A stretch of 30,947 nt of DNA from CAZKTS01 sp964555735. Its GTDB lineage: Bacteria; Actinomycetota; Acidimicrobiia; IMCC26256; PALSA-555. The notes under the pieces are model-generated. The model saw only the letters and a list, made by a program, of their open reading frames with translations. It was not told the DNA's origin and searched no databases. The stretch lies in assembly GCA_964555735.1 (NCBI GenBank), contig CAZKTS010000310.1, positions 1-30,947 of the forward strand. The letters run 5' to 3'. Shown piece by piece: positions 16,425 through 22,821 of this stretch. The stretch's first letter is position 1, and every line of letters begins with the position of its first letter. Both the position numbers and the translations under genes were made by a program.

Positions 16425-17768
16425 TCACGCGCGTGTTGCTCCCGTCACCTGCCAGTGCGGGCCGAGGTAGCGGACCCCCAACCCGACGGCGCGCGCCACG
16501 AACCAGAGCGCGATCGCGCCCCAGAGGGCCAGCAGCCCGGCGTCGCTCACTGCGACGACCACGGCCGCGGGCGCGAAGACGGCGAGCGTCGCGACGGCCA
16601 TCGCCCAGGCGAGGTAGCGCTGGTCGCCCGCGCCGATCAGGACGCCGTCGAGCACGAACACGATGCCGGCGAGCGGTTGGAGCGCAGCGACGACGAGCAG
16701 GAGCTGGCGGGCCAGGTCCTGGACCTGGGGGTCGTCGGTGAAGATCTTCACGAGCCACGGATCGAGGACGGCGAGCAGGATGCCGAAGCCGATCCCGGCC
16801 AGGACACCCCACTCGAGCATCCGCCGGGCCGCGGCGCGGGCCTGGTGGGCGTCGGAGGCGCCGAGGAACCGTCCGATCATCGCCTGGGCGGCGATCGCGA
16901 GCGCGTCGAGGGAGAGCGCGAGGAAGAGGAACATCTGGAAGGCGATCTGGTGCGCGGCGACGTCGTCATCGCCCAGGCGCGCCGCGATCATGGTGCTGGC
17001 GATGAAGACCGCGAGCAGCGATGCCGTCCGCACGATGAGCGGCCCACCGACGACGGCGGTCTGCCGCATGCCCGACGTCTGCGGCCGCACGGCGGCCCGC
17101 GAGCTGCGAGCGAGCCGGATGGCGATGACGACGTACGCGATCGCGGCGGTGTATTGGGCGACGACCGTCCCCCACGCCGAACCGGCGATCCCGGTGTCGA
17201 GGCCGAGCACCAGCACGACCTCGAGCACGATGTTGACGACGTTCGCCGCGACCGCGATGACGAGGGTGGTGCGCGTGTCCTGCACGCCGCGCAGATAGCC
17301 GGTGCCGGCGATCATCACGAGCATCGCCGGCGCGCCGATGAGGCTGATGCGCAGGTAGGTGAGCGCGAACGGACGCACGTTCGCGGACGCACCCATCGCG
17401 TCGACGATCTGCGGCGCGAGCGCGATGCCGACGACCGCGAGTGCGACACCGATCGCGAGCGCGAGCCACATGCCGTCGATCCCGAGCTCGGCGGCGCGCC
17501 GGCGGTCGCCCGCGCCGACCCGGCGTGCCACCGCTGAGGTCGTCGAGTAGGCGAGGAAGTTGCAGAGCCCGTATGCCGACGTCAGGACGATGCCCGCGAC
17601 GGCGAGGCCGGCGAGCTGGCGGGTGCCGAGCTGGCCGACGATCGCGGTGTCGGCGAGGACGTAGAGGGGCTCGGCGGCCAGGGCTCCGAAGGCCGGCAGC
17701 GCCAGACGCCAGATCTCGGCGTCGTGCTGGTCGCGGCGGGCCGGGAGGAGCAGCGATCGGCGGGCCAC
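16425..17768 (-). CDS. MATE-family efflux transporter (DinF-like)
   Basis: Multidrug/organic-cation antiporter of the MATE family, 447 aa with about 12 membrane helices, the expected size. The start (WRLALPAFGALAAEPLYVLADTAIVGQLG) is the DinF-branch signature; LRGVQDTRTTLVIAVAANVVNIVLEVVLV follows mid-protein and the second half opens with GGPLIVRTASLLAVFIAST. The GTG at 17768 has a TACCGT hexamer 6 nt before it, fitting a leaderless mRNA. The acyltransferase gene starts 45 nt downstream, so it may head a four-gene leftward unit. Confidence 0.94.
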   Translation of the reverse strand: MARRSLLLPARRDQHDAEIWRLALPAFGALAAEPLYVLADTAIVGQLGTRQLAGLAVAGIVLTSAYGLCNFLAYSTTSAVARRVGAGDRRRAAELGIDGMWLALAIGVALAVVGIALAPQIVDAMGASANVRPFALTYLRISLIGAPAMLVMIAGTGYLRGVQDTRTTLVIAVAANVVNIVLEVVLVLGLDTGIAGSAWGTVVAQYTAAIAYVVIAIRLARSSRAAVRPQTSGMRQTAVVGGPLIVRTASLLAVFIASTMIAARLGDDDVAAHQIAFQMFLFLALSLDALAIAAQAMIGRFLGASDAHQARAAARRMLEWGVLAGIGFGILLAVLDPWLVKIFTDDPQVQDLARQLLLVVAALQPLAGIVFVLDGVLIGAGDQRYLAWAMAVATLAVFAPAAVVVAVSDAGLLALWGAIALWFVARAVGLGVRYLGPHWQVTGATRA

Positions 17769-17774
17769 GGCCGG

Positions 17775-17780
17775 ACGGTA
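17775..17780 (-). promoter_or_regulatory. Candidate leaderless -10 (TACCGT) of the MATE gene
   Basis: Minus-strand TACCGT, 6 nt before the GTG start. Confidence 0.45.
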
Positions 17781-17854
17781 GCGAGCGGGCAGGCCCCTGA
17801 CCTGCGATTTCGCGGCCCGGAAGGACTGTCACAGGCGGGCGCGAGGATCCCTGC

Positions 17855-18268
17855 ATGGGTGGAGTACCCGAGGCCCCGCAGGGGGCCCAGCAGGGGCATG
17901 GCCGCGTCCCCGGCCCGAGCCGGGGCGTCACCCCGTCGCGGGACCGGGGACCGGTGCTGCGGTTCGCCGAGACCGCCCGGCGCCTGGGCGCCGAGGCGCG
18001 GGCGGCCGGCCTGGTGGTGCCCGCCTTCCGCTCGCCACCCCGGGTGCCCGACGCACCCCGCACACTGCGGCGCTATCCGGGCGGTGCGGTGGTCTCGGTG
18101 CGGCTCGACCGCCCCTTCGACGAGGTCCGGGCCGACATGGTCGAGGGCGTGGTCGTGGTGAACCGCCTCGACGGCGAGGCCGCCTTGCGGTTCCGCACCG
18201 CCTTGCTCGAGGCGCTCGACGGAGCGCCGAGCCCCACAGCCCCGGAGGCCCAGCCCCGAGCGGCGTAG
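17855..18268 (+). CDS. Conserved-looking small protein of unknown function
   Basis: Not assigned to a named family. Up to 137 aa: the first 30 residues (Gly/Pro/Arg-rich) look non-coding, so the true start may be the GTG at 17954, giving about 104 aa. The body is VLRFAETARRLGAEARAAGLVVPAFRSPPR, then RTLRRYPGGAVVSVRL, RPFDEVRADMVEGVVVVNRL and a helical end. That is a mixed alpha/beta protein without signal or membrane segments. It is divergent from the MATE gene (86 nt) and is the last core gene before the accessory islet. Confidence 0.65.
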   Translation: MGGVPEAPQGAQQGHGRVPGPSRGVTPSRDRGPVLRFAETARRLGAEARAAGLVVPAFRSPPRVPDAPRTLRRYPGGAVVSVRLDRPFDEVRADMVEGVVVVNRLDGEAALRFRTALLEALDGAPSPTAPEAQPRAA

Positions 18269-18275
18269 GGCGTAG

Positions 18276-18295
18276 GTGTAGCGAATTCGCTACAC
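18276..18295. promoter_or_regulatory. Perfect 20-bp palindromic operator of the XRE/nucleotidyltransferase module
   Basis: GTGTAGCGAATTCGCTACAC equals its own reverse complement. Its right end supplies the first five bases of TACACT (18291-18296), a -10-like hexamer 6 nt before the ATG at 18303, so a bound dimer would cover the core promoter. This layout suits autorepression by the XRE protein encoded next. Confidence 0.75.
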
Positions 18296-18302
18296 TCTGG
18301 AT

Positions 18303-18617
18303 ATGGCCACCGGCCCCGCACTCATCGCCGAAGCCCGTCGTCGAGCCGGCATGACGCAGGCAGAGCTGGCGCGGCGATCTGGCATCTCGCGGCCGATCGT
18401 CAACGCCTACGAGCGCGGCCGGCGCGAGCCCGGGGTCAGTGCGGTCGAGCGCCTGCTCGAGGCCACCGGATGGAGGCTCTGGATCCGACCCGCGGTCCGG
18501 CGCACCAATCAGCAGCGCGCGGCCCGCGACCTCGAGGCTCTGCTCGGTCTCGCAGACGCGATGCCGCCTCGCCCGCGTCGCTCGCTCGAGTTCCCCGGGT
18601 TTCGCTCGGTGCGGTGA
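18303..18617 (+). CDS. XRE-family regulator, probable antitoxin of a nucleotidyltransferase module
   Basis: DNA-binding protein of 104 aa. A Cro/C1-type helix-turn-helix occupies residues about 6-60 (IAEARRRAGMTQAELARRSGISRPIVNAYERGRREPGVSAVERLLEATG); the C-terminal 40 residues are helical then basic and could bind the partner. The ATG lies 6 nt after TACACT, within reach of the 20-bp palindrome that probably is its own operator. Its TGA shares one base with the ATG of the nucleotidyltransferase gene (TGATG), so the two are coupled. Antitoxin function is inferred from order, size and operator; it could be a simple local regulator. Confidence 0.88.
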   Translation: MATGPALIAEARRRAGMTQAELARRSGISRPIVNAYERGRREPGVSAVERLLEATGWRLWIRPAVRRTNQQRAARDLEALLGLADAMPPRPRRSLEFPGFRSVR

Positions 18618-19174
18618 TGCCGACGCTCGTCGAGCAGATCGTGCTGCTCCACCGCGCCTTCGACGACGCGCAGATCCCACACGCGTTCGGTGGCGCGCTC
18701 GCCCTCGCCTACTACACGGACGAGATCCGGGCCACGAGAGACATCGACGTCAATGTGTTCGTCTCTCCGGATCGCGTGGACAGGGTGTTCGCTGCCTTGC
18801 CACCCGGCGTGGAGGTCGATGAGCGAGCGTGGGCGGCGGTCGAGCGCGACGGTCAGGTTCGGCTGTGGTGGAACGAGACGCCGGTGGACCTGTTCTTCGA
18901 CCAGCACCCGGTGCACGAGCGAGCGGCGACCTGGTCACGAACGGTGCCGTTCGCCGACGGCGAGATTCCGATCCTGGACGCCACCGCGCTCGCAGTGTTC
19001 AAGATGATGTTCTCGCGGCCGCAGGACTGGGTCGACCTCGAGTCGATGCTCGCGGCTCGAACCGTCGACCCCCTCGAGGTCAGCTCGATCTACGCGTCCG
19101 TGATGGGCGCTGACGATGAACGACTCGACCGCTTCCGCGATCTCGCCGGGGCGTACGGCGGCTTCGGCATCTAG
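18617..19174 (+). CDS. Nucleotidyltransferase of the AbiEii/DUF6036 type, probable toxin
   Basis: Pol-beta-type nucleotidyltransferase of 185 aa. The active-site pattern is present: GG at 25-26 (FGGALALAYY), RATRDIDVNVFV with D42 and D44 as the metal pair, a third acid candidate D91 (TPVDLFFD), then KMMFSRPQDWVDLESML (K129 and D137-D140), the C-terminal motif of AbiEii-like proteins. Members of this superfamily act as toxins, some by modifying tRNA, usually next to a helix-turn-helix antitoxin, as here. Its 3' end abuts the remains of a sigma factor gene on the other strand, suggesting the pair arrived as an insert. Base composition does not stand out. Confidence 0.85.
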   Translation: MPTLVEQIVLLHRAFDDAQIPHAFGGALALAYYTDEIRATRDIDVNVFVSPDRVDRVFAALPPGVEVDERAWAAVERDGQVRLWWNETPVDLFFDQHPVHERAATWSRTVPFADGEIPILDATALAVFKMMFSRPQDWVDLESMLAARTVDPLEVSSIYASVMGADDERLDRFRDLAGAYGGFGI

Positions 19175-19184
19175 CCCGCGGGGC

Positions 19185-19468
19185 GGCCGGCAATCCCGGC
19201 TCGACGTCGGGGATGCCGAGGGCGCCGACTTGGGGGAACAGGGCTGGTTGTCGACGCTTGCGGAGGCGACTGCGCGCCACGGTGTCGAGGTAGCCAGTTG
19301 GGTTGTCCACGTCCGAACCCGCTCCCAGTGCTGCCATCCGTACTCGAGCGCGTCGGGGACGGCGTCCGTTGTCGCAGATCCACCGATGGCGAAGATCGCT
19401 CGGCGAAGGCGCGGCTCGGCCGCGACGACAAAGACCGTGTATTCGGCCTGCCGCCCTTCGTCGGTCAC
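19185..19468 (-). pseudogene. Remnant of a SigE-type sigma factor gene (frameshifted, 3' truncated)
   Basis: Reading left from a GTG at 19468, the first frame gives EYTVFVVAAEPRLRRAIF and ALEYGWQHWERVR, the region-2 start of actinobacterial SigE-family factors. Near 19313-19318 the match jumps frame (one base lost or two gained) to DVDNPTGYLDTVARSRLRKR and LFPQVGALGIPDVEPGLPAA, the normal continuation. It then stops: region 4 with its helix-turn-helix is absent, replaced by the 3' end of the nucleotidyltransferase gene, 11 nt beyond the recognisable part. Both lesions make it non-functional. The left limit is approximate. A ribosome-site-like AGGGGCAGGAC still precedes the GTG. Confidence 0.8.
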
Positions 19469-19598
19469 GTCCTGCCCCTCGTCGCGCTGCTGCTTGAGAA
19501 AGGTCCGACCCGGTCAGAAGCGTCACACGAAATCGGCATCGGGACCGATCAACCGAGGCGGCCCACAGCCCCGCTTCGGCACGTAACGTCGGGTCGGA

Positions 19599-19686
19599 GC
19601 CCGGGTGGCGGAACGGCAGACGCAGACGGCTTAAACCCGTCGGCTCCTTCGGGGGCGTGCAGGTTCGACTCCTGCTCCGGGCACCA
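19599..19686 (+). tRNA. tRNA-Leu (anticodon UAA), CCA encoded
   Basis: Full cloverleaf by eye: acceptor GCCCGGG with TCCGGGC, D-stem GCG/CGC, anticodon stem GACGG/CCGTC with loop CTTAAAC (anticodon at 19632-19634), a long variable arm GCTCC-TTCG-GGGGC typical of class II tRNAs, T-stem GCAGG/CCTGC with loop TTCGACT, discriminator A and genomic CCA (19684-19686). It reads the rare UUA codon in this GC-rich genome. A TAACGT hexamer at 19584-19589 is a candidate -10. It lies 130 nt beyond the start of the sigma remnant and 40 nt before the methyltransferase gene. Confidence 0.97.
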
Positions 19687-19726
19687 CCGACTCGACCCGG
19701 TCGCGGTCGGGGCAAGATGGAGCACC

Positions 19727-20341
19727 ATGGGCTTCTACGAGGATCGAGTGCTCCCGCGTGCCGTCGACGTCCTGCTCGGCGGCAAGCAGTTCGCGAAGCT
19801 GCGCGAGCGCGTCACGGCCGAGGTCCACGGCGAGGTGCTCGAGGTCGGCTTCGGATCGGGCCGCAACGTGCCGTACTACCCGCCGGACGTGACGCGGGTC
19901 CTGGCCGTGGACCCTGCGCTCCGCGGCCGCGATCTCGCCGCGGAACGGCTCGCGGCGAGCCCGATCCCGGTCGAGTTCATCGGGCTCGACGGGCAGCAGC
20001 TGCCGCTGGACGACGCATCGGTCGACACGGTGCTGACCACCTGGACGCTGTGCACCATCCCCGACGTGCATCAAGCGCTCGAGGAGATGCGGCGGGTCCT
20101 TCGCCCGGGCGGCACCGTGCACTTCATCGAGCACGGCCGATCCCCCGACGCCAAGGTCGCACGGTGGCAGGATCGCCTCACGCCGCTGCAGCGGCGCGTC
20201 GCGGGCGGCTGTCACCTCAATCGGCCGATCGCGCAGCTCTTCACCGACGCGGACCTCGAGGTCACGGACCTCACGAACTTCTCCGTGAAGGGCCCGAAGT
20301 CGTTCGGTTACATGTACGAGGGCGTCGCCACCAAGCGCTGA
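19727..20341 (+). CDS. Class I SAM-dependent methyltransferase (UbiE/METTL7-like)
   Basis: A 204-aa methyltransferase. Motif I is VLEVGFGSGRNVPYYP (37-52), the acidic strand-2 end is AVDP (D62), LPLDDASVDTVLTTWTLCTIPD is the motif II region, and LRPGGTVHFIEHG (125-137) is motif III. The later segment CHLNRPIAQLF and the end SFGYMYEGVATK are seen in the small-molecule methyltransferase group that includes METTL7 and phospholipid methyltransferase-like proteins. The substrate is unknown. The ATG at 19727 is fixed by the GFYEDRVLPRAVD start typical of the group. It converges with the TIGR03086 gene, 30 nt apart. Confidence 0.92.
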   Translation: MGFYEDRVLPRAVDVLLGGKQFAKLRERVTAEVHGEVLEVGFGSGRNVPYYPPDVTRVLAVDPALRGRDLAAERLAASPIPVEFIGLDGQQLPLDDASVDTVLTTWTLCTIPDVHQALEEMRRVLRPGGTVHFIEHGRSPDAKVARWQDRLTPLQRRVAGGCHLNRPIAQLFTDADLEVTDLTNFSVKGPKSFGYMYEGVATKR

Positions 20342-20371
20342 GCAGACGAGCTCGACGCGCGCCGCAGTCGC

Positions 20372-21052
20372 CTACGCGCTCCAGGCGGGATCGCGGCCCT
20401 GCCAGGCGACGAGGCGGTCGATCGTCGGCGCGTCGTCGGGGACCGGCACGACCTCGCCGAACGGCGGACCGCTGAACGGGCCGTCGTCGAGCTCGATGCC
20501 CGCAGCCTCCATCTCGGCGCGCGCGGCGTCGTAGTACTCGCGTCGGCCTTCGGCGGGCAGACCGGCCTTGATCCACTCGAGCGCGGGCGCGACCGCGTCG
20601 TCGTTCCACGCCGGCTGCGCGCCGGTCGCCTTCGCGAGGTCCCACGTGTGCACGCTGAGCTCGCCCGTGTACATCACCAGCGCGGCGCCGCCCGGCTGCG
20701 TCGCCCACGGGAGCACGACGGTCTGCTCGAGCGTGGCGTCGTCGGCCCAGGCGCGGTCGAACTCGGCGACCCGGTCGTCCCACAGCGCGATCCAGCCGTC
20801 GTCGGGGGTGCCGGCACCCGACCAGACTCGGCTCATCGCGTCCTCGCCGCGGCCGATGGCGGCGACGCGATCGACGACGTGCACGAGGTGCTCGACGAGC
20901 GTGCGCACGTCGAGGTCGGGGCACGGCGTGGCGTCATCGAGCTGGTCGGGGCGGACGGCGGCGATGACCGGGCGGGTGGTGTCGAACGCGAGGCGGATGA
21001 TCGCCCGGGGGTCGAGGTCGGTCGGGGCCTGGGTGTCGGTGGTGTTGGTCAT
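20372..21052 (-). CDS. TIGR03086-family (DinB-fold) metal-binding protein
   Basis: A 226-aa member of the DinB/MDMPI superfamily, four-helix-bundle proteins that bind Zn and often use mycothiol. The probable metal triad is H55 (LVEHLVHVVDR), E131 and H135 (YTGELSVHTWDLAKATG), the last being the diagnostic segment of the subfamily. The C-terminus has DDGPFSGPPFGEVVPVPDDAP, then LVAWQGRDPAW. The start at 21052 is the second in-frame Met after the palindrome. A divergent WYL regulator shares the promoter region, suggesting direct control. Its chemistry is unknown; thiol-dependent detoxification is a family-based guess. Confidence 0.9.
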   Translation of the reverse strand: MTNTTDTQAPTDLDPRAIIRLAFDTTRPVIAAVRPDQLDDATPCPDLDVRTLVEHLVHVVDRVAAIGRGEDAMSRVWSGAGTPDDGWIALWDDRVAEFDRAWADDATLEQTVVLPWATQPGGAALVMYTGELSVHTWDLAKATGAQPAWNDDAVAPALEWIKAGLPAEGRREYYDAARAEMEAAGIELDDGPFSGPPFGEVVPVPDDAPTIDRLVAWQGRDPAWSA

Positions 21053-21069
21053 GGCCCCAGCGTGCGCCG

Positions 21070-21098
21070 CCAAACCGGTCATCTGATGACCGGTTTGG
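21070..21098. promoter_or_regulatory. 29-bp perfect dyad between the TIGR03086 and WYL regulator genes
   Basis: Arm CCAAACCGGTCAT (21070-21082), spacer CTG, then the exact complement ATGACCGGTTTGG (21086-21098). It sits 18 nt upstream of the TIGR03086 ATG and 17 nt from the regulator GTG, so it overlaps both promoters. The likely ligand is the adjacent WYL protein. Confidence 0.8.
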
Positions 21099-21114
21099 GT
21101 GCGATCATCGGGCG

Positions 21115-22077
21115 GTGCGCGCCGACCGTCTCGTGGCCACCCTCCTCGTGCTCCAGGCCCGGGGCCGGATCACGGCCAAGGAGCTGGCCGAGGAGCTCGA
21201 GGTGTCGGAGCGCACCGCCCGGCGGGACCTCGACGCCCTCGCCATGGCCGGCGTGCCCGTCTACTCCCAGCCGGGCCGAGGCGGCGGGTGGGAGCTGGTG
21301 GGTGGCTCCCGCACCGACCTCAGCGGGCTGACCGCCGCCGAGGCGCGCGCGCTGTTCCTCGTCACCGGTCCGTCGTCGGCGGTGACGCCCGAGGTGCGGG
21401 CGGCGCTCCGCAAGCTCGTGCAGGCGTTGCCCGAGACGTTTCGCGCCGACGCCGAAGCCGCAGCGTCCGCGGTGATGCACGACCCGACGACATGGGACCG
21501 AGGCACGACCGCGCGTCCACTGCACCTCGACGCGCTCGAGCGCGCGGTCGTCGACGGCGTGCAGGTGCGCCTGGGGTACGGCGACCGTGCCGGCAACGCG
21601 TCCGAGCGCACGATCCACCCGCTCGGGCTCGTGGTGAAGGGCACGGTCTGGTACCTCGTCGCCGACACCGACGACGGCATGCGCACGTTCCGCGTCAACC
21701 GCGTGCGCTCGGTCACGCCGACCGACGACCCGGTCGTGCGCCCCGACGACTTCGACCTCGCCGCGACCTGGGAGGCGACGCTGGCCACGATCGAGGAGCG
21801 GCGGTTCACCACGAGCACCGTCGTAGACGTCGACCGGTCCTCGGCTCGGTGGCTCGCAGGACACTTCGGGACCCGCGTGACTGTCGGTGACGACACCGAC
21901 GACGGCCGGGTCCGCATGGAGATCGCCGGCTACAGCGCTCGGAACATGGCCATGGAGCTGGCGGGCTTCGCGCACCTGCTCGACGTCATCGAGCCGATCG
22001 AGGTGCGCGACGAGCTGGCCGAGATCGGAGCCATGCTCACCGCGCGCTACCGCGCCCCCGGACGATCGATGCCGTAG
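21115..22077 (+). CDS. YafY-type transcriptional regulator with HTH and WYL domains
   Basis: A 320-aa regulator. The DeoR-like winged helix-turn-helix covers residues about 1-60 (LQARGRITAKELAEELEVSERTARRDLDALAMAGVPVYS). The WYL effector domain is centred on HPLGLVVKGTVWYLVADTD (W179-Y180-L181) with RTFRVNRVRSV after it, and a C-terminal WCX-like domain ends the protein. WYL domains are thought to bind nucleic acid or small ligands to tune DNA binding. The GTG at 21115 lies 17 nt from the 29-bp dyad, its likely operator, with GATCAT 6 nt before the start as a -10 candidate. The last 31 nt overlap the end of the opposing GNAT gene. Confidence 0.95.
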   Translation: MRADRLVATLLVLQARGRITAKELAEELEVSERTARRDLDALAMAGVPVYSQPGRGGGWELVGGSRTDLSGLTAAEARALFLVTGPSSAVTPEVRAALRKLVQALPETFRADAEAAASAVMHDPTTWDRGTTARPLHLDALERAVVDGVQVRLGYGDRAGNASERTIHPLGLVVKGTVWYLVADTDDGMRTFRVNRVRSVTPTDDPVVRPDDFDLAATWEATLATIEERRFTTSTVVDVDRSSARWLAGHFGTRVTVGDDTDDGRVRMEIAGYSARNMAMELAGFAHLLDVIEPIEVRDELAEIGAMLTARYRAPGRSMP

Positions 22078-22559
22078 ATCACGACCGGCACCGTGCGCAG
22101 CCGCCAGCGTCGCTCGAAGGTCTCACCGAGCCGTTCCGCCACCGCGATGGACCGGGTGTTCGCGGGATCGATGATGCTGATCACGCGGTCGGCACCGAGC
22201 ACGGTCCAGGCGAAGTCGAGCGACGCGCGTCCGCCCTCGGTCGCGTAGCCCCGGCCCCAGACCGCGGGGTCCAGTCCCCACCCGACCTCGAGGCCCGGCC
22301 ATCCCTCGGGTCGGTAGAGCCCGACGCGGCCGACCAACGCGCCCGTCGCCTGCTCCTCGACGGCCCAGAGGCCAAAGCCGCGCAGCTCCCAATGGCCGAG
22401 GTTCTCGCAGAGCTGACGCCACGCTTCGGCCCGGTCGAGCGGCTTGCCGAAGAACCTCGCGAACTCGGCGTTCCCGCACATCGCCGCGTATGCGTCGAGG
22501 TCGTCATCACGCCAGGCGCGCAGCACGAGGCGCTCGGTCTCGATGGTCGGGATGTCCAC
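22047..22559 (-). CDS. GNAT-family N-acetyltransferase
   Basis: A 170-aa acetyltransferase of the RimJ/RimL-like group: IETERLVLRAWRDDDLDAYAAM opens the fold, VGRVGLYRPEGWPGLEVGWGLDPAVWGRGYATEGG carries the acetyl-CoA loop (WGRGYA), and VISIIDPANTRSIAVAERLG is the conserved end. Its size and sequence differ from the acetyltransferase at 13037, so they are not recent duplicates. The GTG at 22559 is preferred; one at 22565 is possible. It is the last gene of the leftward citrate synthase group, 22 nt after the lipoprotein gene, and overlaps the WYL regulator tail by 31 nt. Confidence 0.92.
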   Translation of the reverse strand: MDIPTIETERLVLRAWRDDDLDAYAAMCGNAEFARFFGKPLDRAEAWRQLCENLGHWELRGFGLWAVEEQATGALVGRVGLYRPEGWPGLEVGWGLDPAVWGRGYATEGGRASLDFAWTVLGADRVISIIDPANTRSIAVAERLGETFERRWRLRTVPVVIYGIDRPGAR

Positions 22560-22581
22560 GATCACCGATGGAGCAGCGCGG

Positions 22582-22821
22582 TCACCGCAGCGGCGCGGTC
22601 GTGGTCGTGGTGGCACCGGCGAGCTGCCGGCGGAGCTCCGCTACCTCCTCGCGGAGCTGCTCGACCTCGGCGCGCAGCTTGGCGATGTCGGGCCCGACCT
22701 GGTCGAGGTTGGTGACCGCGCCGGAGTCGTCGGTGGAGTCGCCGCTGCTGCACGCCGCACCGCCCACGAGCAGCGCCACGGCGAGCACGCCGGCGGCGAG
22801 GGTGCGGCGCGTGCGACTCAC
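22582..22821 (-). CDS. Small lipoprotein with coiled coil
   Basis: A 79-aa secreted lipoprotein. The basic start SRTRRT, a hydrophobic core (LAAGVLAVALLVGG) and the lipobox GAAC with the lipidated Cys at residue 24 are clear. The mature part is a Ser/Asp linker, then a heptad coiled coil (about 43-69, VGPDIAKLRAEVEQLREEVAELRRQL) and a Thr-rich end. The GTG overlaps the citrate synthase stop (GTGA), so it is coupled to that gene. No family recognised; a cell-envelope spacer or partner-binding role is possible. Confidence 0.8.
   Translation of the reverse strand: MSRTRRTLAAGVLAVALLVGGAACSSGDSTDDSGAVTNLDQVGPDIAKLRAEVEQLREEVAELRRQLAGATTTTTAPLR

Noticed and set aside
15069..17537. An 822-codon plus-strand open frame over the epimerase, acyltransferase and MATE genes
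   Set aside because: It is antisense to three recognisable genes with intact motifs; its His/Asp/Arg-rich translation is a strand mirror.
18303..19174. Prophage or transposon origin of the islet
   Set aside because: No integrase, transposase, terminal repeats or target duplication could be seen around the two genes; only the sigma remnant suggests insertion.
19298..19726. N-terminal extension of the methyltransferase frame through the tRNA gene
   Set aside because: It would translate the tRNA-Leu; the ATG at 19727 gives the normal family N-terminus.
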